DNA from: Desulfobaccales bacterium | Lineage (GTDB): Bacteria; Desulfobacterota; Desulfobaccia; Desulfobaccales; 0-14-0-80-60-11 | Direction: 5' to 3' | Assembly: GCA_041648175.1 (NCBI GenBank) | Contig: JBAZPO010000026.1 | Coordinates: 1 to 39,191, forward strand | DNA length: 39,191 nucleotides | Shown here: one piece after another, positions 6,596 through 12,817 of the stretch | How the letters are laid out: every line of letters begins with the position of its first letter | Numbering within the stretch: the stretch's first letter is position 1 | The notes under the pieces: generated by a model | The model's input: only the letters and a program-made list of their open reading frames with translations | Database searches by the model: none | Told to the model about the DNA's origin: nothing | Translations under genes and position numbers: made by a program

Positions 6596-6779
6596 CCAAG
6601 GGGTCCCCGCAATTCGGGCATAGGAAGAGGTAATGGTCTTCATTATCGGTGGCGGCGCAATAATCGAATTCAACTTCTTGTCGGCAACACTTGCAGGTGC
6701 ACGACGCCATGATGGTCCGGTTTTTGTTTTGTAACAAGACTTCTCCCGGACCAGTTGGAACCAAGTAGGCTGGAAACAT
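6537..6779 (-). CDS. zinc-ribbon protein on the reverse strand within the early region
   Basis: Eighty residues; the body has CTCKCC, then a later CPNCG, which makes a zinc ribbon similar to DksA/TraR-like or RNA-polymerase-type knuckles. GGAGG stands six bases before ATG 6779, a strong site that argues for a real gene. It points against the PR transcript and overlaps the end of the first early gene by 59 bases. It could be expressed in the lysogen. Function unknown. Confidence 0.65.
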   Translation of the reverse strand: MFPAYLVPTGPGEVLLQNKNRTIMASCTCKCCRQEVEFDYCAATDNEDHYLFLCPNCGDPLVNLLDIRLREAEELLGRCR

Positions 6780-6909
6780 AGCAATCCTCCTGCCTCTGGA
6801 CAAACCACGGGCGGGTGAGGTTGGCCCCCGGAGCCGGCTGAGTCTTGCCGGGCCTGGCCGGTTCCGGGGTTTGCCGGCAAGCATAGCATGAAAGGGAAGA
6901 ATAATACAG

Positions 6910-7188
6910 ATGAAAACCCTGCAAGAACTTAAGCGCCGTCAGGAGTTCCACATCAAGAGCCTGCTGGCCAGCCGGACGGACAGCCGGGGGCGGCGCATGA
7001 ACCTGACGTCCCTGAGCCTGGAGCTCGGCGAAGCGTATGGCACGGTGGCCGGGGTGGTCTACGGCAACCGCATCAATCCGCAGATCCGGGCCAAAATCGC
7101 GGCGTTTCTCGGCCAACCGGTGGAGGAACTCTTTCTGGTCGAGGATCTGGGGACGAACGGCAACGGCCAGGCGGCTCAGGCCAACTAA
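6910..7188 (+). CDS. small helix-turn-helix protein, possible Cro/Ner-type regulator
   Basis: Ninety-two residues. The segment NLTSLSLELGEAYGTVAGVV followed by PQIRAKIAAFLGQPVEELF reads as an XRE/Ner-type helix-turn-helix: LxxLSLELG is helix 2, TVAGVVYG the recognition region, and the FLGQPVEELF ending is common in such regulators. It lies downstream of PR and before the rightward RNA element, matching the order cro-nutR in lambda. It is probably the antirepressor-side regulator of the switch. Confidence 0.7.
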   Translation: MKTLQELKRRQEFHIKSLLASRTDSRGRRMNLTSLSLELGEAYGTVAGVVYGNRINPQIRAKIAAFLGQPVEELFLVEDLGTNGNGQAAQAN

Positions 7189-7226
7189 AGCGGCGAGGCA
7201 AGAGGAAGTAGGAGGAAGAGAGCCAG

Positions 7227-7255
7227 AAAAAAAGCCCCGGCCTGACGGCCGGGGC
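7227..7255 (-). terminator. leftward Rho-independent terminator
   Basis: GCCCCGGCC (7234-7242) pairs perfectly with GGCCGGGGC (7247-7255). The flanking run of seven A at 7227-7233 becomes a T-run only on the reverse strand, so it terminates leftward transcription. On the forward strand the hairpin has no T tail. It lies four bases before the rightward RNA element and may shield the immunity region from antisense transcripts. Confidence 0.72.
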
Positions 7256-7258
7256 TCC

Positions 7259-7359
7259 CGGATTAAGCAGGCAGAACACCAAGAGTCGAGGCCCCTGGAC
7301 GGGCCCAGGCTCCAGACAACACCCCCGGCAAGCCGGGACGGGCCGATGCGTAATGCGCC
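7259..7359 (+). ncRNA. rightward copy of the paired two-stem-loop element (put/nut-like candidate)
   Basis: This is the forward partner of 5035-4932. Stem 1 is GAG/CTC with an inner CCTGG/CCAGG pairing; stem 2 is CCCGG CAAG CCGGG. In the other copy the inner stem is TCTGG/CCAGA and stem 2 is CAGGA/TCCTG, so bases changed together while pairing was kept. It contains no open reading frame of note and lies between the HTH gene and the first CII-like gene, the place of nutR/putR. A second TAATGCGCC follows at 7362. Confidence 0.75.
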
Positions 7360-7416
7360 CTGTAATGCGCCCTGTCTACTTGGGTTAGATTTTAAAACGT
7401 TCACAATTTATTACAA

Positions 7417-7442
7417 GTTCGGTTTTTCAAAATTATTCGAAC
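7417..7442 (+). promoter_or_regulatory. inverted repeat before the first CII-like gene
   Basis: GTTCG (7417-7421) and CGAAC (7438-7442) face each other across 16 A/T-rich bases, 12 bases ahead of the ATG at 7454. The same GTTCGAAC core occurs in the iteron-like repeats at 11840-11898. It could be an operator for one of the early DNA-binding proteins. Confidence 0.35.
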
Positions 7443-7453
7443 AGTAGGTGCGC

Positions 7454-7882
7454 ATGAGTTATCAACATTTTGTCCCGCAACGTAAGGTTTTAGTGAAACA
7501 ATGGCTGAGGAAAGCCTTGGAGTCCGGCAAGGTCTCCACGGAATTCATCGCCCACCAGTGCGGCATCTCTGATTCCCTGCTCTCCCGACAGCTCAATCCC
7601 GAAGACCCGGAACGCTACTTCCACCTGCATAACCTGCCCATCATGGTCCACGAAACCGGCGATTTTACTCCTTTAGACCAGGTAGAGGCCGTGCTGGGCC
7701 GGGTAGGTTTTTTTATGCCGCCGGGGCAGACCGGCGCTGACCAGCAGCACGCCGCGGCCGAGGTGCTCCATAAGGTCGGGGGGCTGGTCGCCGCTCTGGG
7801 GCAGGTGGACCGTTTCGGGATCGAGTGCTTAGGCAAAGAGGCCATCCGGGCCATCTGCACGCTCATGGCGGCGGTGGCATGA
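7454..7882 (+). CDS. CII-like phage regulatory protein 1
   Basis: The 142-residue protein resembles the phage CII/CP76 regulatory family: an N-terminal helix-turn-helix-like segment (KVSTEFIAHQCGISDSLLSR), then LNPEDPERYFHLHNLPIMVH and ETGDFTPLDQVEAVLGRVGF, which match the family's L-N-P and T-G-D landmarks. A helical C-terminus follows. ATG 7454 is preceded by TAGGTG; the GTG two codons before is less likely. It lies downstream of the rightward RNA element, as cII does in lambda, so a role in establishing lysogeny is likely. Confidence 0.75.
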   Translation: MSYQHFVPQRKVLVKQWLRKALESGKVSTEFIAHQCGISDSLLSRQLNPEDPERYFHLHNLPIMVHETGDFTPLDQVEAVLGRVGFFMPPGQTGADQQHAAAEVLHKVGGLVAALGQVDRFGIECLGKEAIRAICTLMAAVA

Positions 7883-8108
7883 GCCCTGGGGCGCCTCAGT
7901 CTTGGCCTCAACGCCTTCAGGAAAGCGCCAGCCCGGAAACCAGTCGGGGTGGGCGCGGACTATCGCCTGTATCTTTTGGATCAGGTGCTGGCGGGCGGCA
8001 GGGGATGACAGTGGTTCGAGTAAATGTTTCATGGTTTGAACATAATGGATAATCGAGCCCTGAGTAAAGGCTAACTTTTCATTACCTTTAGCTTTTTGGA
8101 GTTAATGT

Positions 8109-8663
8109 ATGTCAAACGCCGATGAATTCGTGGCCTTGCCCCTGGAAACCCGGCGCCGCCTGCTTAAGCACCTGGTTTATCAAACTATCCCTGAGGGCGA
8201 AGTCAAAGAGACGGCCGATGCGCCTGGGGTCAAGGTCGAGCCCTACACCCTCTATCGCCGCCGGGATGAAAACCGGGAAAATTACGATTTGGTACATCCG
8301 GACCTGGTCGGCATCATGTTGTACCGCCGGGATTTGCGCATCCTGGACTTCCTGGAAGGCCTCTTTGGCCGCGTCGGCTTCACCATACCCAAGCCTTTAG
8401 AATCCCTGGAAGACATTGGCCGGCACATTACCCGGGTGTTCAGGGAGGCCTCGGCCGCGTGTCAGGCCATTGTGGACTCGGTTGATGTCGGCTCACAGGG
8501 CGGGGAAGAAATTACCTGGGAGGAGTTCACCAGTATCCAGCGGGAGATCCGGGGAGCGCACCAGCAGTTAGCGGCCCTGGAAGCGGCGGCCCGCAAGAAA
8601 TCCCAGAAGCACCACTCCTGGCCGGCCCGGTTGGTGGCGAAGTTGTCGGGGCGCCGGGCATGA
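8109..8663 (+). CDS. CII-like phage regulatory protein 2 (diverged paralogue)
   Basis: A 184-residue protein whose middle (YDLVHPDLVGIMLYRRDLR, then ILDFLEGLFGRVGFTIPKPL) aligns with the corresponding part of the 7454 product, including GRVGF and a following helical domain. The N-terminal helix-turn-helix is less clear. GGAG lies eight bases before ATG 8109. The C-terminus is basic (KKSQKHHS...). It looks like an ancient duplication of the CII-like gene with changed DNA-binding properties. Its stop overlaps the next start (ATGA). Confidence 0.68.
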   Translation: MSNADEFVALPLETRRRLLKHLVYQTIPEGEVKETADAPGVKVEPYTLYRRRDENRENYDLVHPDLVGIMLYRRDLRILDFLEGLFGRVGFTIPKPLESLEDIGRHITRVFREASAACQAIVDSVDVGSQGGEEITWEEFTSIQREIRGAHQQLAALEAAARKKSQKHHSWPARLVAKLSGRRA

Positions 8664-9070
8664 GCCAGCGCCTGCAAGAATTCCTGGATTTTTTTGGCGA
8701 GGAAACCAAGGTCTTGCGGATTGAGCTGGCCCACGAGGGGGGCGAGACGATAGACCAGGACGTTCTGGTGTTCCTGGGTGAGGCCCTGCGGGTCGCGGGG
8801 CTGGCCCTGGAAGGCCGCTGCCGGACACCTATCTTGTGCCGCCCTTCCCGGCCCATCACCTTTGCCGAGATGATTGCGCCTTTGACCCCTGGTGAGCGGA
8901 TGTCCCTGGCAAAACGGGTGACAGAATGTGGCCGGCAATTCCTGGACGATAAGATACCGGTGCCCCAAGCGCCAGTCACCATTGCGCCGGGTAGGTGTCT
9001 CTCCCCGGATAACCCGGACCGAAAGCCATGCCCCACAGGAGGACAGGATGAGCCGAATGATGGTGCATAA
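8660..9070 (+). CDS. hypothetical early protein (136 aa)
   Basis: The start overlaps the previous stop (ATGA). The N-terminal 60 residues are acidic and helical; the C-terminal 30 (after APVTIAPGR) are proline- and glycine-rich and partly overlap the next gene in another frame. I recognise no family. Being coupled to the second CII-like gene, it may act in the same regulatory step. Confidence 0.65.
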   Translation: MSQRLQEFLDFFGEETKVLRIELAHEGGETIDQDVLVFLGEALRVAGLALEGRCRTPILCRPSRPITFAEMIAPLTPGERMSLAKRVTECGRQFLDDKIPVPQAPVTIAPGRCLSPDNPDRKPCPTGGQDEPNDGA

Positions 9071-9212
9071 TGCCGATACCCTGCAGCGCCGCGTAATCAA
9101 GGTCTGTTGCCCTCTGTGCGGCGCCTTCATCCGGAGGATGGTCACTGATTGCCTGCGAGTCACGGAAACCTGCCGGACCTGCGTCTATGGCGAGGCCGCC
9201 CGTGGACGGTGA
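9048..9212 (+). CDS. small zinc-ribbon protein (54 aa)
   Basis: AGGAGG five bases before ATG 9048 gives a strong start inside the end of the preceding gene. CCPLCG and CRTC about 28 residues apart form a zinc ribbon with arginines between, typical of nucleic-acid-binding knuckles. Its stop overlaps a following ATG (TGATG at 9210). Function unknown. Confidence 0.72.
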   Translation: MSRMMVHNADTLQRRVIKVCCPLCGAFIRRMVTDCLRVTETCRTCVYGEAARGR

Positions 9213-9329
9213 TGAGGCCCAAAAAGATAAAAAAGGCCAAAAAATCAGAGAATGTTTCCCCAAATGGCCTTACGTCAAGAAAACAAGATATTGCGGTAAA
9301 TGGCGCTTCAGGAAACAGGAAAGAGTCAA

Positions 9330-9519
9330 TGAACGATGATGAAGCCCTGGTATTGCTGCTCACGGACGTCTGCGATTTGTGCGGGCGGAAGTTCGCCGCG
9401 GGCGAAGAGTTCTACCTGCTCAAGCGGGTGGCCCTCGTTTCGGGGGGGGCGGCGAGGTGATGAGCGAGGTGGCCATGTGTGTGGAAGCCTGTGGCGGTGA
9501 GGATGTGGTGCAGATATGA
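9330..9519 (+). CDS. small zinc-binding protein split by a frameshift at G8
   Basis: From ATG 9330 the frame reads CDLCGRKFAAGEEFYLL and then stops at 9460 just after a run of eight G (9442-9449). With one more G, or a -1 slip, the frame continues through EVMSEVAMCVEACGG and ends at 9519, supplying the second cysteine pair of a zinc ribbon and overlapping the next ATG by ATGA. That restored frame looks like the natural protein. An upstream in-frame ATG at 9212 (lysine-rich extension, overlapping the previous stop) is an alternative start. The lesion may be a sequencing error, a real mutation or recoding. Confidence 0.55.
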
Positions 9520-9836
9520 GTTTCTCTCCAGAGCCCACCATAGCCTGTAACGCTTTGCCAGGCCAGCCGGCCAAATTATCAGGCTGGGGCTGCCTGGTGC
9601 AGCAGGCCGTCGCCCATGAGCGTCCTTACATCGGCGGCTGCCCTTGTCAGGCCGGCCTTAAGGTGCGCCGGGATAACCCGGCGCAATGGCAGACCGCCAA
9701 AGGCAAATCCATCCATTTTCGCCGGGGCGGTTGGGCCGGGGTTGTTGATCAGGTCAACCCGAATAATATTTCCGCCGAAAGCCGGGAGAAGCTTAAGAAC
9801 TTGAAAGATCAAAGCCAAGGGGAATTACATCGTTAA
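9516..9836 (+). CDS. hypothetical early protein (106 aa)
   Basis: The start ATG 9516 overlaps the TGA that ends the frame-restored zinc protein, suggesting coupling. It has a CPC pair near residue 43 and a basic C-terminal half. I do not recognise a domain. Composition and the chain of overlaps support translation. Confidence 0.6.
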   Translation: MSFSPEPTIACNALPGQPAKLSGWGCLVQQAVAHERPYIGGCPCQAGLKVRRDNPAQWQTAKGKSIHFRRGGWAGVVDQVNPNNISAESREKLKNLKDQSQGELHR

Positions 9837-9854
9837 CTCACGAATGAGGGCGGA

Positions 9855-10247
9855 ATGAAAATATACATCGCAAGCTCTTGGAAAAATCAACACGCCGTGG
9901 AAATGCTTACTGATCTTCTTGAGGCTAAGGGCCATCAGGTCCATTCTTTTGTGCGTGAAGCAGTTAATACTGAGGGTCGTACTGAGATCAAGTTTGATTT
10001 TGAACAATGGATAAACTCAGAAGACGGTGAGCGCAAGTTCCAATTTGATCTCCATGGGGCCACTAAGTCTAATTGAGTGGTTTATATCGGCCCCTCGGGA
10101 ACTGATGCCTGGGCAGAATTAGGGGCAGCTTGGGCCTCTGGTGTACCCATTGTCGGTCTTTATGCCAAAGGTGAGCAATCGGGGCTTATGCGTCGGATGG
10201 TGACTTGGTTTAGAGACTACCGAGAACTTCTGAGGGAGTTATCGTGA
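9855..10247 (+). pseudogene. nucleoside 2-deoxyribosyltransferase-like protein interrupted by in-frame TGA
   Basis: ATG 9855 (behind GAGGGCGG) opens MKIYIASSWKNQHAVEMLTD, the first strand and helix of the nucleoside 2-deoxyribosyltransferase-like fold. A TGA stops it at 10074-10076 after 73 residues. The same frame continues without another stop to 10247, reading VVYIGPSGTDAWAELGAAWA and GVPIVGLYAKGE, which is plainly the rest of the same domain. Leucine (TTA or TTG) would suit the TGA position, one base away. So the gene is a recent nonsense mutant, read through, or TGA is decoded as selenocysteine. Intact relatives act in nucleotide salvage or modified-base metabolism. Confidence 0.75.
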
Positions 10248-10366
10248 GTAAAGTATGTAATTCCCAAGCCAAGGAGGTGCACCATGCGGAAATAAATCAA
10301 ACCCAAGCTGAGCGGAATTTAGATTTTACCCCGGCCTGGCCCGCAGCCTGGCCGGGGGATACTTGA
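10244..10366 (+). CDS. possible small ORF (40 aa) with a minigene-like internal start
   Basis: GTG 10244 overlaps the TGA of the interrupted gene and opens a 40-residue frame. Inside it, the strongest ribosome site of the area (AAGGAGGTG at 10271-10279) is followed by ATG CGG AAA TAA at 10284-10295 in another frame, a three-codon minigene. The end of the ORF overlaps a perfect 8-bp hairpin (10329-10336 with 10350-10357). Either the GTG ORF or the minigene may be translated; neither is certain. Confidence 0.35.
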   Translation: MSKVCNSQAKEVHHAEINQTQAERNLDFTPAWPAAWPGDT

Positions 10367-10375
10367 GGGGGAGAT

Positions 10376-10642
10376 ATGAGCCGGTTTTCCATTGATTCGG
10401 ACAAAGAAAAGCAAGCCTTAAGAAATTTAGCAACGATGGGTTTTTGTACTGAAGAAGAGGCAAGAAGGGAAGATGGAGATAGTTGGCTCCAATGGCAATT
10501 AACTTGTGTAGCGCAAATAATGCATATTCATGAGGAACTATTAGTCATGCATTGGAACAATGCTTCTGATTTAGCAGTTTTTTTTACACTTCAAAGAAAT
10601 TTAGCTGACAATCTTCGAGGTTATGTTGGAGAGGTCGAATAA
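10376..10642 (+). CDS. hypothetical early protein (88 aa)
   Basis: ATG 10376 follows GAGGGGGAG. The protein is all-helical, and its codon use is much richer in A and T than the flanking genes, a sign of separate origin. Its stop overlaps the start of the dNMP kinase (TAATG). I recognise no family. Confidence 0.72.
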   Translation: MSRFSIDSDKEKQALRNLATMGFCTEEEARREDGDSWLQWQLTCVAQIMHIHEELLVMHWNNASDLAVFFTLQRNLADNLRGYVGEVE

Positions 10643-11199
10643 TGATACCTCCTCTCCTCATCGGTCTTTCCGGCAAGGCTGGCTCAGGTAAGAGCACTGC
10701 GGCCGATTATCTCTGGGACCAGTATCTTTACCACCGGTTTGCCTTTGCCGACACCTTAAAGGTCCTGGTGGGACAGGCCTTCGATTTTTCCCAAGAGCAA
10801 CTCTATGGTGACCTCAAAGAAGTGCCCGACCCGCGGTTCGGCAAATCGCCGCGCTGGTGTTTGCAGCACCTCGGCACGGAGGTTTTTAGAGGTATTTGGC
10901 CCGGGATCTGGGTCCATCACCTGATGGAATCCGTCCGGGACTTCTGGCAGATGAATGGGGAGCGGCCGGTGGTGGTCACGGACGTGCGGTTTTTAGATGA
11001 GGCTGAGGCCCTCAAAAACGTTGGGGCAGTCCTGATCAGAATAGAACGCGCCGGGGCCGGAGCGCAGGCGGGCATTCCGGATCATATTTCGGAGACCAGT
11101 CTGGACGCCTATCCAGGCTGGGATTACGTGCTCCAAAACGACGGCAGCCTGGCGGCGTTAGAATTCATGCTGGATCAGATTGTCGGGGGTGTCACATGA
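10642..11199 (+). CDS. deoxynucleoside monophosphate kinase (T4 gp1-like)
   Basis: GLSGKAGSGKST at residues 8-19 is a Walker A loop of P-loop nucleotide kinases. VVVTDVRFLDEAE near residue 113 and the LQNDGSL ending (YVLQNDGS) are typical of phage dNMP kinases, which phosphorylate dNMPs in the cytosol. At 185 residues it is shorter than T4 gp1 but matches many siphovirus members. It starts within the previous stop and ends within the start of the cold-shock gene. Its presence near a deoxyribosyltransferase-like gene may point to dNTP or modified-base supply. Confidence 0.85.
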   Translation: MIPPLLIGLSGKAGSGKSTAADYLWDQYLYHRFAFADTLKVLVGQAFDFSQEQLYGDLKEVPDPRFGKSPRWCLQHLGTEVFRGIWPGIWVHHLMESVRDFWQMNGERPVVVTDVRFLDEAEALKNVGAVLIRIERAGAGAQAGIPDHISETSLDAYPGWDYVLQNDGSLAALEFMLDQIVGGVT

Positions 11200-11402
11200 C
11201 CGAGCGCCAGCGGGGTCGGGTGAAATGGTTCGATGTCAAGAAGGGGATCGGTTTTATCCAGCGGGAGGGTGCCCCGGATGTGTTCGTCCATTTTAGCGAG
11301 ATAATCTCCGTCATCCGTAGTTTTGAGAAAGGTGATGCTGTGGAATTCACGGTAAAGCAGGGACGCCAGGGACCAGCGGCGGCGGATGTGGTGAGGTTGT
11401 AG
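11196..11402 (+). CDS. csp: cold-shock domain protein
   Basis: Sixty-eight residues spanning a single cold-shock domain: KWFDVKKGIGFIQ (RNP1-like, KGIGFI) and VFVHFSEI (RNP2-like). CspA-family proteins bind single-stranded RNA or DNA and melt secondary structure. The usual KGFGFI is KGIGFI here. It overlaps the dNMP kinase stop by four bases. In a phage it may aid antitermination or translation; that role is inferred. Confidence 0.92.
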   Translation: MTERQRGRVKWFDVKKGIGFIQREGAPDVFVHFSEIISVIRSFEKGDAVEFTVKQGRQGPAAADVVRL

Positions 11403-11422
11403 GTAGTCCTGGGTAGATAGTT

Positions 11423-12343
11423 ATGAAATGGTTTGAGCACCAGACATCGGCTCATCAGAACAAGAAGATCCGCAAGATCGAGGTTTTCTATAAGGACCGC
11501 GGTGGCCAGGCGGTAATGGCCGCAGTGGGCCGGTTCTGGCGCCTACATGAAATCGTTGGCAATCAGGGCCTGGATGATGCTGGTTTAGACACCTATGCGT
11601 TGCCAGAGGGGTATGGACTGGAGGTTTTAGCAGACGATCTCTACTGTTCAAAAGATGAACTATGCGAATTTCTCGAATTGTTGGCCAAAATTAATTCCAT
11701 TGACCCTGAAGCCTGGAGCGAGGCGCGCACAGTTTTCCTGCCAAAATTAGCAGAACGTGCGGACACGTATACTAAACGGTTAAATCAGAAGAGAGAGCGT
11801 GAGAAATCACGGGAAGATAGTGGTCAATATGGTCAGAAGGTTCGAACCGGCTTAGAAGAGTGTTCGAAGAGTGTTCGAACAGGCTTAGAAGAGTGTTCAC
11901 CACCACAAGTACAAGTACAAACACAAAAAGAAACTACCCCCCTACCCCCCGCAAACGGGGGGAATGGCGCGGGTGATTTTTTGAAGTGGTTCGAAGCCTA
12001 CCCTGCGGAACGCCGCAAAGACCGGATGAGAGTCGAGAAGGTCTGGCGGCGTCTCAAACAGGGAGGCAAGTTGCCGCCGCTCCCGGAGATGCTGCAGGTA
12101 TTGGCCCTCCAGATCCAGAGCGCTGAGTGGGGCAAGGAGGAGGGGCGGTTCATCCCCCTGCCGCATCGCTATCTGGAACTGGGGCGGTTCGTGGACGCCT
12201 CGGTCACTGGGGGGCGGGAGTCGCCGGAGGTCTGCCTGGCGTGTCGGGGCTCGGGATACCGCCGGGCCAAGGAAGGCGAGGACGGCATTGACGGCGTGGT
12301 GCGATGCGAATGCAAGTTGCCCGATGGGGTAAGGGGACCATGA
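11423..12343 (+). CDS. replication initiation protein (DUF4373/Lin1244-like) with internal repeats
   Basis: The first ~125 residues resemble the Lin1244/Lin1753 (DUF4373) N-terminal domain of phage replication proteins (MKWFEHQTSAHQNKKIRKIE, then DDLYCSKDELCEFLELLA). A linker of low complexity follows in which VRTGLEECS occurs twice, encoded by 26-base DNA repeats. The C-terminal part is basic, and the end has CLACRGSGY and CEC, a DnaJ-like zinc knuckle. Such proteins bind the origin and recruit host helicase. No phage helicase, primase or polymerase is visible, so host replication proteins must be used. Its stop overlaps the next start. Confidence 0.72.
   Translation: MKWFEHQTSAHQNKKIRKIEVFYKDRGGQAVMAAVGRFWRLHEIVGNQGLDDAGLDTYALPEGYGLEVLADDLYCSKDELCEFLELLAKINSIDPEAWSEARTVFLPKLAERADTYTKRLNQKREREKSREDSGQYGQKVRTGLEECSKSVRTGLEECSPPQVQVQTQKETTPLPPANGGNGAGDFLKWFEAYPAERRKDRMRVEKVWRRLKQGGKLPPLPEMLQVLALQIQSAEWGKEEGRFIPLPHRYLELGRFVDASVTGGRESPEVCLACRGSGYRRAKEGEDGIDGVVRCECKLPDGVRGP
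11840..11898 (+). repeat. iteron-like repeats inside the replication gene (candidate origin)
   Basis: Two 26-base copies (11840-11865 and 11873-11898) differ at one base and begin with the palindrome GTTCGAAC. GTTC elements occur at 11840, 11862, 11873 and 11895, spaced 22, 11 and 22 bases, which places them on one face of the helix. A T-poor, A-rich stretch and a C6/G6 hairpin follow. This is the arrangement of the lambda origin within gene O. Confidence 0.6.
11945..11962 (+). other. C6/G6 perfect hairpin beside the iterons
   Basis: CCCCCC, GCAAAC and GGGGGG form an 18-base perfect hairpin about 47 bases after the last repeat, inside the replication gene. It may be part of the origin, or a hinge in the coding sequence (it encodes PPANGG). 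Confidence 0.5.
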
Positions 12344-12555
12344 AGGTATGGAGCGTATGGCCCGGCGGTATGGTGGACCTTCCGGACTTCGAGGTTGACC
12401 TGGGACCAGTGGTGCAGAGATTAAGCAACTCCACTCCACCTCGCAGGGCAAGGCAGGACTTGAGAGAAGCGAGCAGTCCCAAGTCATTAAGGGGAGTAGC
12501 CTGGTGGCCCGTCTATCTGGAGCGGATAAGGCGAGAACGGCAAGAGGGGTTATGA
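12340..12555 (+). CDS. hypothetical protein (71 aa)
   Basis: ATG 12340 overlaps the stop of the replication gene (ATGA), and its own stop overlaps the following start. The protein is tryptophan- and arginine-rich with no motif that I recognise. The coupling on both sides is the main evidence. Confidence 0.5.
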   Translation: MKVWSVWPGGMVDLPDFEVDLGPVVQRLSNSTPPRRARQDLREASSPKSLRGVAWWPVYLERIRRERQEGL

Positions 12556-12698
12556 AGCTCAAGGTTGTCTTGGCGATAGTGTGGTTGATCGTGGTCGGCG
12601 GGATGTTGGCGGCACCGTTCCTTTGGGAGCAAGTCTTCTGGCACCACCTCGAACGGCAGGCGGCGCAGGCTGATGTGGTTGAGGGTCAGCAGCGTTGA
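12552..12698 (+). CDS. small membrane protein (48 aa)
   Basis: Residues 3-24 (LKVVLAIVWLIVVGGMLAAPFL) form a single transmembrane helix; the rest is a short charged tail. It overlaps the previous stop by ATGA. It is the last gene before the packaging cluster. No family recognised; a small membrane-active phage protein is plausible. Confidence 0.62.
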   Translation: MKLKVVLAIVWLIVVGGMLAAPFLWEQVFWHHLERQAAQADVVEGQQR

Positions 12699-12817
12699 GC
12701 GGGTCCTTCCCCAAGGTAAAAGTAACGAGGGTCCGAAGGCGCGGGTTCTTTCTACGTATCAAGTTTTTTGATGATTTCGCAAAACAGTAAAAGCGAAACG
12801 GTACGACAAAAACCGAA
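12699..12817 (+). other. non-coding gap before the Nu1-like genes, candidate cos region
   Basis: This gap of 119 bases holds two GCGGGTYCTT copies (near 12698 and 12741) and an inverted repeat TTTCGC (12775-12780) / GCGAAA (12793-12798). Lambda-type phages keep cosN and cosB directly upstream of the small terminase gene. The position fits; the sequence alone does not prove a cos site. Confidence 0.35.

Noticed and set aside
7829..8032. Reverse 67-residue ORF, and the forward 57-residue ORF starting at 7880, between the two CII-like genes
   Set aside because: Both are possible: the reverse one has better composition, the forward one overlaps the previous stop by ATGA. Neither has a ribosome site or motif, so I left the gap unannotated.
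11840..11855. GGTTCGAACC-like sequence as a tRNA T arm (possible missing 3' half)
   Set aside because: It lies inside the replication gene, is repeated as an iteron, and no acceptor strand follows.
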